Shown here: positions 56,476 to 64,000 of the stretch, piece after piece
How positions within the stretch are numbered: position 1 is the first letter of the stretch
Layout: every line of letters begins with the position of its first letter
NCBI RefSeq assembly: GCF_905475395.1
Contig: NC_058338.1
Span: 5,656,935 to 5,720,934 of the forward strand
Direction: 5' to 3'
Length of the DNA stretch: 64,000 nucleotides
Origin: Chrysoperla carnea
Taxonomy: Eukaryota; Arthropoda; Insecta; Neuroptera; Chrysopidae
Translations under genes and position numbers: made by a program
Notes under the pieces: model-generated
Databases searched by the model: none
Seen by the model: the letters and a program-made list of their open reading frames with translations, nothing else
Told to the model about the DNA's origin: nothing

Positions 56476-59184
56476 ATTTAAATTTTTAATTTAAAACTTA
56501 AAAAGTATTTATATATATTAAATATTGTGGTAGCGCTGAAAAAATTAGGACATTCGATTTACATATATTATTTGTATTTTTCTCAGCAAATACTTTCATT
56601 TGATACTCAATATCATGGAATTGGCAAAAAATAACTAGTCCGTCATATTGGATTAGGAATGACGTCACTTAGCTTACCATGCATTGCCATACAAACATCG
56701 CAAATAAAAACAAATTCGCCACTATCTCCTGGACTAAGTAAAATGACTACGTTTTAAATTTAAATTGTAAATTCATTTTGTTAAAATTGATTCACAAAAT
56801 CGTACGTACGTACTCAGAGATAGAGATAGTGAGTACCTGTTTGTATGTGGTTGGATCAGTGATCAGTGATCAGTCTTCGTTCGTTTGCCAGAGTTGACTA
56901 ACACATAGAGCAGTGAAATTACACTTACACTACCACTAATAAGTGGTAGTACCAGGGTCATACACTCAAATTATGAGTATAAAACAAATGTGTCAAACAA
57001 ATTTTATTCAAAAGACCTTTGTGCTTTCCGTAAAATGTGATTAAACAAAAATTACATTATTATTATTTTTTGTTATTAATTTTTAAAGATTTAAACGCCA
57101 AGTGGAAGTCTTTTTCCGTATGTGACATTGTCCTATGACTTATAGTGACGTTTTCTTCCTTCTTGGAACGTCAAAGAGCTCCAACAGGCCTTTTCATCAT
57201 GTCATAAGCGCAAGAGCAGAGTTTATTTTTTCGTACTAACAGCAATAAGTAGGACTAAGATAGAAGATATTTGTTATTCATTTTATCACATTGGTTATAA
57301 ATCATTTAGTACGAAACAAATGTGAATCGTGATTTTAAAATGAAAAGCCCTACTCAGCTCCATTCAGAACAATTTTTTTTCATTATAAAAATACTTTCGG
57401 CAAATAGTTATCGTGAATACATTTATTTTTTAAAATTCTGATAACATTCTTATCAAAAATCAGGCAACAATGAATTAATAATAGTGCGTAATTAGTTAGG
57501 TATGCACTTTTTATATGCATATATATATAGCTGAATATCACTGATAGAGAAGAGGGGGGGGCTTAGAGGAGAATTGTATTTGGTCAAGGACATATCATCA
57601 TAAAATGTCATTTTAGGTCAATAAATTTATGAATAATACAAAAGAAAAAAAGAAACAAATTATCTTTTATTATTTTTATAGAATACTTTGTGGAACTCTA
57701 TGCAAAATCAATGGTATTACAAAGTGGTATCGTAAGCACTCGCGTGATGATAGATTTTCTCATGCATTCTGCACAATTTACTAAGTACGACTTATATTAA
57801 ACTAACAAAGATACACGAATAGACCCGAATATTTCTTAAGTCAATATTTTTTTGCTTACACTTTTGCTCTTGTGATGAAAGAAATTCTCACAATTTCTAA
57901 ATGACTTGAGTTTTCAAATTTTTCCAAAGAGGGTTAAGAAAATAGTAGAAAAATCGAGAACAAGTTTTCGTTTCCAGTTACTATTAAACTCACGTAAAGT
58001 CATTTTAACCCAAAAAGTACAAAACTCGGGTCCATTTTTGGATTGATGCATAGTTTTTGAAATATCGCTCAAAACTTTACACGAAGAGCGATTTCTAGGA
58101 CCAATTTCAAACAATATCTCAACAAATGTTAGGCTTATATCCAAAAGAACTGGTTTTTCGTGATTTTAGGGCCGAAATTACTAAGAAAATCTAAAAACCA
58201 TACACTTTTTTAAGTTTACTGATTAAATCATAAAAAATCGGATGCAATTAAACACGCAAAATTTTCAACAATAAAAATTTAAATTAAGGCTAATTAGCAC
58301 CCAAAACACGATCATAAAATTAGTATCCAAAAACATGATCATCAAAACTGTCGTAATATGTTTACGAAAAATAATTTAAAATTTTTATTTTCAATGTAAA
58401 ACTTTGAATCGGAGATATCGCGCAGAGGACATTGAATAAAATTATAAAAATGATATTGCTTTATCATTAACAGACCAGGCACTCATGAAACAGAATTTAC
58501 GCATTATTTAAGACAAATAATGACTTTTAATGACAACATATTATGAACTTGCGCGTATTATGTGTACTTGAAAAACAAAACATATACGACTTCCTAGATA
58601 AATTTGTTAAAATTAGCTCAGACAATGTCTATTTTTATTTATCAAACAAAGAATTTTTTTTTTATTATAAACAAACATTTAATGTTTCATCATTTATATT
58701 TTTTTTTTTTGCAAGTTAAATATTTTGCACGCAAAATTTGCAATTCATTGTGAATAATTTTCTGCATTTATAACCTAAAGACTGAAGGTTTATGTCCTTA
58801 GTAACAGAATTTATGTTGATAGATTGATATTATGATGGTTCACTCATCTGGAAATCCTGGTAATGTCAGGGTAAAAATTCTGGGCCAGTCAAGGGAGTTA
58901 AAACACAGAAGGTCTTAAATAATTTATAAAAATTTATATACAGGTGCCCTTTTTTTAAGTTGACATATGCTTGAAACACGAAAAAAAAGTTTTATCGATA
59001 AAATTGTTGCGCATATCTTACGCTAAACTTGACCTAAGTTTAAACCTTTACATACAATACAACCCTGTAATCCATACAGCTTAGACAAAAACGGGGACTG
59101 AAAAGCTTTCCCCAAAAATTATTTTTTTGTATGCCTTCTGCTGAATCTAGGCCGCTTAGAAATAAATTCAGAAATTTATAAAAG
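56476..59184. other. Long non-coding stretch
   Basis: No gene was recognised. 56810-56960 is less AT-rich, with gatcagtgatcagtcttcg and accactaataagtggtagt dyads, and could be a transcription start region. 57265-57345 repeats the interior of the 22338-22446 element. A G8 run lies near 57557. The remainder is AT-rich. Confidence 0.35.
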
Positions 59185-59791
59185 ACGTTCAAAGGTACCG
59201 CACCAAAAATTAAAACCAACGAAAGTGGGAATAAGTGATGGCAAATGAAGTGAAGTTTATAACGAAATAGTCTTTGTATTTAAAATTGCAATTGCCCAGC
59301 GAAGCGGTTGGATAACTGCTATCTATTATATATAAAAGAAGAAACTGATTGACTGACCGACTCGGACTCGACCTTGAAGCATGAATTTTGTACAAACGTT
59401 CCTTAAGGTTTCGGTTGATCCCTTAAGGAGTTAAAATGAGTGTTGGAAGTTTGTATAAAACTTGTACAATTTTGAAGATGAAAGTTTATATGAAACTCCG
59501 TAGTTTTCGTGGTGTAAAGTGGATGATAGTTTGTATGAAAAGTCCTCATTTTTGAATTAACTACCCGATTTTAAAAATTATTTCCCTATAGAAAATTACC
59601 TGATCAGCAAGTATCATAGGCAAAATTTCATTTTCCAAAAAGTTAGAGTTCCCCATCAAAAAATTAAAATCCATAAAATTGTGATCAAAAGGGCGGATAA
59701 GTGAGAGCAAAGAAAGAGAGGGCAATAACACGGTAGTCTTTGTTTATAAAGTAGATCTTGCCTAGAAAAACGGGCGAGTATCTCCTAGTAT
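59185..59791 (+). mobile_element. Tandem Helentron-like elements: one 3' tail then a short full unit
   Basis: 59210-59310 is a 3' tail (ataagtgatggcaaatgaag, aaatagtctttgt, cccagcgaagcggttgg). It is followed directly by a new 5' end at 59313 (tctattatatataaaagaag, aaactgattgactgaccgac). That unit ends with a similar tail (ggataagtgagagcaaagaa, cggtagtctttgt, aaacgggcgag) and CTAGT at 59785-59789. TC...CTAG-T termini and head-to-tail tandem units fit non-autonomous Helentrons. There is no Rep/helicase. Confidence 0.55.
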
Positions 59792-60944
59792 TTTATATAT
59801 GCATGGTATAAAAATTAAATATCAAAAAATCTGTGAAAAATAATTTTTTTAAGAAATTGTCTACTGAAGAAATTGTCTATTTACTTTAAATTAAAAAGCA
59901 CAACAAAAAAAAAGTTTTAAAACGTTCTGATTAATATTAATATTGCAAATTAAGTTCATTCCTCTTAAGTTCGATGGCCTCATTGAACATTTTAGGAAGA
60001 ACCCACCTAAACTCCCGTATACGCCAATGACTTGACTAAAAATGAATTTATTATTATCCTGCAACAAAGTACAATCAATATAAAAAAGATCTAAAAATTC
60101 GAAACAGAAAAATTCAAACAGTGGTTTTTTGTTAAAACTAAAAATAATATCCTTTACACAAACACAGACTTACTTACAATCAGACAGGGGCATCCAGACA
60201 GACAAAGACGTTGTGTATTTTAACAGCTGTACGTTCAAGTATGAGTTATATATTGGGTAGATTTTATAAAATCATTCACCTTTCTTGTATTCACAACAAA
60301 AAAAAACTTATTTTGTGAAAATAAAAAAAAAAGGTGAACAATTTTAGACGAAATGGAAAATACGAACTAAAAAGTAAACTAAACAGGCGTTATTAAAATG
60401 CGTATAAAACTACTTTTCATAAATGTTTGTATGTGAAGCTTACACCGCCATATTGGTTTGTATGTTAAAATCTTTTGTTTTCTATGTCTCGAGAATATGC
60501 GTAGTAAATTGCATTTATTACGAGTATGTAAAGCATTTATGTTGATATATGTTACCAATGAACCTTGTTTTATCAGAATAATGACCTGTCATTATTTTTC
60601 GATGATTTGCTAATTTTTATTTTAAATATTTGTTCAAGAAAAATTGTCTTGTTTATCCAATTTTTAGCACATGAGCTTTGCAGTTCATAATTTTGCATTT
60701 AATTAGGTCTAACACGATTTCAAAATCACTGAAAGAGTAAATAAGTTTTACAATATGTTCCCAAACATCAACAAAATATTTTGATGTTAGGGATATCGCG
60801 CAGTGGCGTAGCTATCATTGGATCAGGGAGTGCAGTGCATCAGCATCCTTACCTTTGAAAAGAAAGGAGTAAGCTGTTTATTGGTCGTCATCTGCTTAAT
60901 AAATATTTGACATTGTCATATTAATTGTATAGTACCTGGATGAC
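59792..60944. other. AT-rich stretch, no gene
   Basis: Nothing coding is visible. A short run of cagac-type words at about 60180-60205 (cagacaggggcatccagaca) resembles the (gaca)-rich parts of dispersed repeats elsewhere in the window. Confidence 0.35.
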
Positions 60945-61577
60945 CGAGCTTTGCTCGTTATTTATTTTAAATAAAACCTAGCTCGATCGATTTTTCGCAT
61001 CCGAAACCCCCCTGCATACTAAATTTCATGAAAATCTTTGGGCTCTTTCCGAGATTAAAGTTTTCGAGAGAAAACGACGTTTTCTTAAAATGAAATCTAG
61101 ATTTTTTTTGCCTCTAAAACCCCTGCATATTAAACGTGTGATACTTAACAACGCCATCTACCGAAACCTAGCTTTTGTGCTTCAGTGTCGGTAAGGCAGT
61201 TAGTTTCTCCCAATTAAATAAATAGTATTTTTATTCGCCAATAGGTGGCTAGTAAGAGTCGCATTTTACAGTTTGTATCAGTTTTTCCTGAAAACACGAA
61301 TAACGAAGCCGTTTCCGAAAGATTTCCCATTCCCAGGGATTCTATCCCTCTTAAAGTCGACGGTTATTTTCCAATTTTCTCTTCATTTCCATTTTTTAAG
61401 CAATATGTTTCTAACCAAATTAATTTTTTTAAAGTATATCTGATAATCTTGGTTAAACACATGTCCGTAAATTGTATCTCCTTCACCCTGTTTGTTCCAT
61501 ATTATTTTATTGACTTTTTAATGATCTTTCCACAGTTATTTAAGGGCAAAGGCGAAGCCGCGAGTAGAAGCTAGTAT
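60945..61577 (+). mobile_element. Helentron-like or related repeat with CTAGT end
   Basis: It starts near gaccgagctttgctcgttat and contains gagagaaaacgacgttttct, mirrored at 38933-39102. It ends gcgaagccgcgagtagaagc followed by CTAGT (61571-61575), a Helitron-type CTRR-T terminus preceded by GC-rich words. A 109-codon frame (61245-61574) spans the second half but has no recognisable domain. No replication protein is encoded. Confidence 0.5.
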
Positions 61578-62356
61578 TTAATATTGCAATATAATTATTC
61601 GCTTAGTCTATAATAAAATTCTCCCTGGTATCTGACCTAATTTTCTATAAAACTTCGAAGAAACTATTAATAATTATAGTAAAAAACCACATATCGTGTA
61701 CCAGCTGTAAAAAAATTACACGCAAGTAGGAGGTCTTTGTTATCCAGTGCGTGTTCTCTCGAACTGTGACCTTCTAAGACATCTTAAAAAAAAATTAAAA
61801 GCGTGCTCAAAATATTTTTCAATATTTTTACGATCAATTTAATAAAAAAAAAACCCTTTTATATTTTAAAGTTCACAACAAAAAATGCAATTAAACAAGA
61901 TGGCGACCACGTAGACGGCGGTGTTGACTTTACATCAAAACATTTGAATCCATGTTGTTTGTGTGTGTATATTTATTATTATTAAAAAGTAAATAATAAA
62001 CATTTAAAATATAAAATTATTATAATTTTAATAACCTGTGTATGTTGTATGTTGAATACGTCGCAGAATTAATGGTGGGGGTACTTAACATTTTTAATAA
62101 AAATAAAATACTCTTTGTGTGTTATATTTGCGAGTCATATGGACCATGAATACACCACGTGGCTTTCAGCCTTTGTTTCATACTTCACATGTATGTACAC
62201 AGATATGATGCATAAGCATACGTTGTCTAACTTATATTTCAATTTATTCATGTTATAATCATACTAGCTAAATTATAATTTTACCAAAAAAATTTTAATA
62301 TTTTATAAAACTGATTGCATTTATTTCAATTTGACTGTTCTTTAAGGTATTTCTAG
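61578..62356. other. AT-rich stretch, no gene
   Basis: A caagatggcgaccacgtaga word at 61897 looks like a good translation start context, but the frame stops at once. No other coding signal or RNA gene is visible. Confidence 0.4.
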
Positions 62357-62750
62357 AGAAGATTTTATATCACTTCCAAGGGCCTCTGTTCGCAAAGTTG
62401 CGGCTACTACAGAACACTGGTTGGGCGGCAGGCTTGCTGAACGCCTGAGCTTGGCAGTGTATCACGACTACTGCAGGAGCTGTCACAGTGGTGATGAGGA
62501 GACAATGTCTCATCTTCTCTGCCACTGCCCAGTTCTTGCCATGAGGAGATGGACTTACTTGAGCCAGCCTCTCTTTGACGATCTCTCCGACCTAAAGTCC
62601 GTCGACGTCAAAGCTCTCCTGCTGTTCTTAAATAGCTCCAAATGGTTCATGGAGTAGTGGCCGGGGATGAGCCAACCCCTTTTCGGTATCACAACGGATC
62701 CTATGGTCTAAATGTGTCCCACCCCAGGTCAGCCACTCATACCTAACCTA
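62357..62750 (+). mobile_element. 5'-truncated non-LTR retrotransposon end, family A, with target duplication
   Basis: The frame from about 62385 to 62657 encodes a retrotransposon C-terminus: TEHWLGGRLAERL, then a C-R-S-C ... ETMSHLLCHC cysteine/histidine motif as found after the reverse transcriptase or RNase H in several insect LINE clades. It ends KWFME and stops. The untranslated tail ends CCTAACCTAA. The insertion is bounded by gtatttctag at 62347-62356 and 62753-62762. It matches 6648-6907 in inverse orientation. Confidence 0.85.
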
Positions 62751-62762
62751 AAGTATTTCTAG

Positions 62763-64000
62763 CATGTTATTTGCAATTATTATACTAAAGTTATGGTTAA
62801 ATTTTTTCGACAGAATTTAACGAGATAATTATATTCTTTGAATGGGAAAATCGCAAAATTTTGCAGCTGTTGATTTAGCAATCAAATCGACTAAAAATTC
62901 TGCTACTTTGGAATCTCATAACCGAGTATGATTCTGAGTCTGAAAAAAATATGCCAAATCTGTCGACAAGTGCTTTCATGTTGGAAAATTTTTTCTGCAT
63001 TTTAGCACACACTAAAGTTGCTAATGTAAAATTCATAAATAATATTTGTATAAGCCCTCCGACTGGCCTATTTAGATTAAGGCTCGCTGGAAAATAAAAA
63101 ACGTAACTTTTTGAGACTGAAGCGAGAAAATGAGTCACGCAAACCTCTTTATCTTTCTATTTAAACTTGAAAAAGAAACGCAAAGAAAGTAATCACTTGA
63201 ATTTTGTCCACTAGAGCAGCTTCACAAGTTACCATTTATACGATTGTTATCAATTTAAAAACTAGTTACCTTGGATATTCTACTTTCAGTAAATTTATTG
63301 ACAATGTTATTATTATAATTTTGATTAGCATAATTATCATAGAATGGAATTGACCTTATGGATTCGAACATACGTCCTAGGTACACAGCTGTATATTTGT
63401 GTGTGCGTATTAGTTAGCATCGAGTCGTTGTGCGAGACTTACTACCCGAGCAACTGAACATTCAATATTTGAACATCAGTATACAAATAGACTTTGACAG
63501 GAGTTGATCATATTTTAGGACACCTAAGTCATTTTAATATTATTTCTACTCAATCAGTGTCATTGTAGTCTTTGTTTTCATTATTATTTTTTTGAGTCTA
63601 TGGATTTTGCTCAATTTTTTTCGCAGTAATGCAGAAATATTTGTGAATTTTGTAAAAAACTGGTGGTGAGGTGTTATTTGTTCGTTCTGTGTGTGGATTT
63701 TTTTTTTGTTTGTGAATGTTTTTGCGTTTAAAATATATTTAGGATTGGTTATGTGATAAATAAAACAAAAAAAACGACGTGGCCTTGTTTTTTTAATTTG
63801 TATTTAATTTATTTTTGAGATAAACAAGCATTGAAAAAAAAAGGTGAGATTATACAAAAATAAGTGTTTTTAATTCTTTGATAAAGCGAAATTTTTTGAT
63901 ATTTTTATTTGTTTTTTGACTGTGAATCATTCTTTTGTGATAATTGAAAGGGTTTTATGAGAGCACTTGAGTTCAAATGAAAAATTCGAAAAAGTTTTCT
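62763..64000. other. Right end of the window, no recognised gene
   Basis: No coding exon can be supported. 63380-63530 is less AT-rich (gcatcgagtcgttgtgcgag, ctactacccgagcaactg) and could be a promoter or untranslated exon of a gene beyond the window. The final 400 bases are T-rich with many gtttttt runs. Confidence 0.35.

Noticed and set aside
61245-61574. 109-codon forward frame
   Set aside because: It lies inside a Helentron-like repeat and ends at the element's 3' terminal sequence. The peptide shows no known motif, so it is probably chance.

Overview
This 64 kb window is an AT-rich, intron-containing animal nuclear sequence, almost certainly from an insect. It has GT-AG introns, very A/T-biased codon choice, a ZAD-domain protein (an arthropod-type module), C2H2 zinc-finger arrays, and Copia, non-LTR, Helentron-like and MITE-like repeats. 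I cannot name the order or species. Gene models come from reading splice junctions by eye and from recognising conserved proteins. No alignment or search was run.

Layout: 1-2.1 kb is the flank of the first gene, built partly of duplicated blocks. 2.1-5.1 kb (+) is the AMP-activated protein kinase gamma subunit in seven coding exons. 5.1-11.8 kb has no convincing gene; it holds a 5'-truncated non-LTR retrotransposon end and a tRNA-like SINE. 11.9-13.7 kb (+) is an 18-finger C2H2 protein made of two nine-finger blocks. 13.7-17.6 kb is a repeat nest with tRNA-like SINEs, a foldback and TIR elements. 17.7-20.1 kb (+) is a small ZAD protein in three exons, with a broken Copia reverse transcriptase in its first intron. 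20.1-26.3 kb is repeat-rich and contains a decayed LINE reverse transcriptase. 26.3-38.8 kb (+) is a complete Fps/Fes-type tyrosine kinase (F-BAR, SH2, kinase; 14 coding exons, 855 codons). 39.9-40.4 kb (-) is a six-finger C2H2 protein related to the 18-finger one. 41.8-43.9 kb (-) is the eIF2B alpha subunit in eight coding exons. 43.9-64 kb has no gene I can firmly name; it holds LINE ends, an inverted dimer of a foldback family, a TTAA-flanked MITE, tandem Helentron-like ends and other dispersed repeats.

The recognised genes serve separate conserved functions: energy sensing (AMPK gamma), translation-initiation control (eIF2B alpha), tyrosine-kinase signalling (Fps/Fes), and three candidate DNA-binding or chromatin proteins. 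Nothing suggests they act as one module. The most distinctive features are the internally duplicated zinc-finger array with its relative 26 kb away, the ZAD protein without fingers, and the variety of inverted-repeat elements. I found no clear sign of a previously undescribed multi-gene system.
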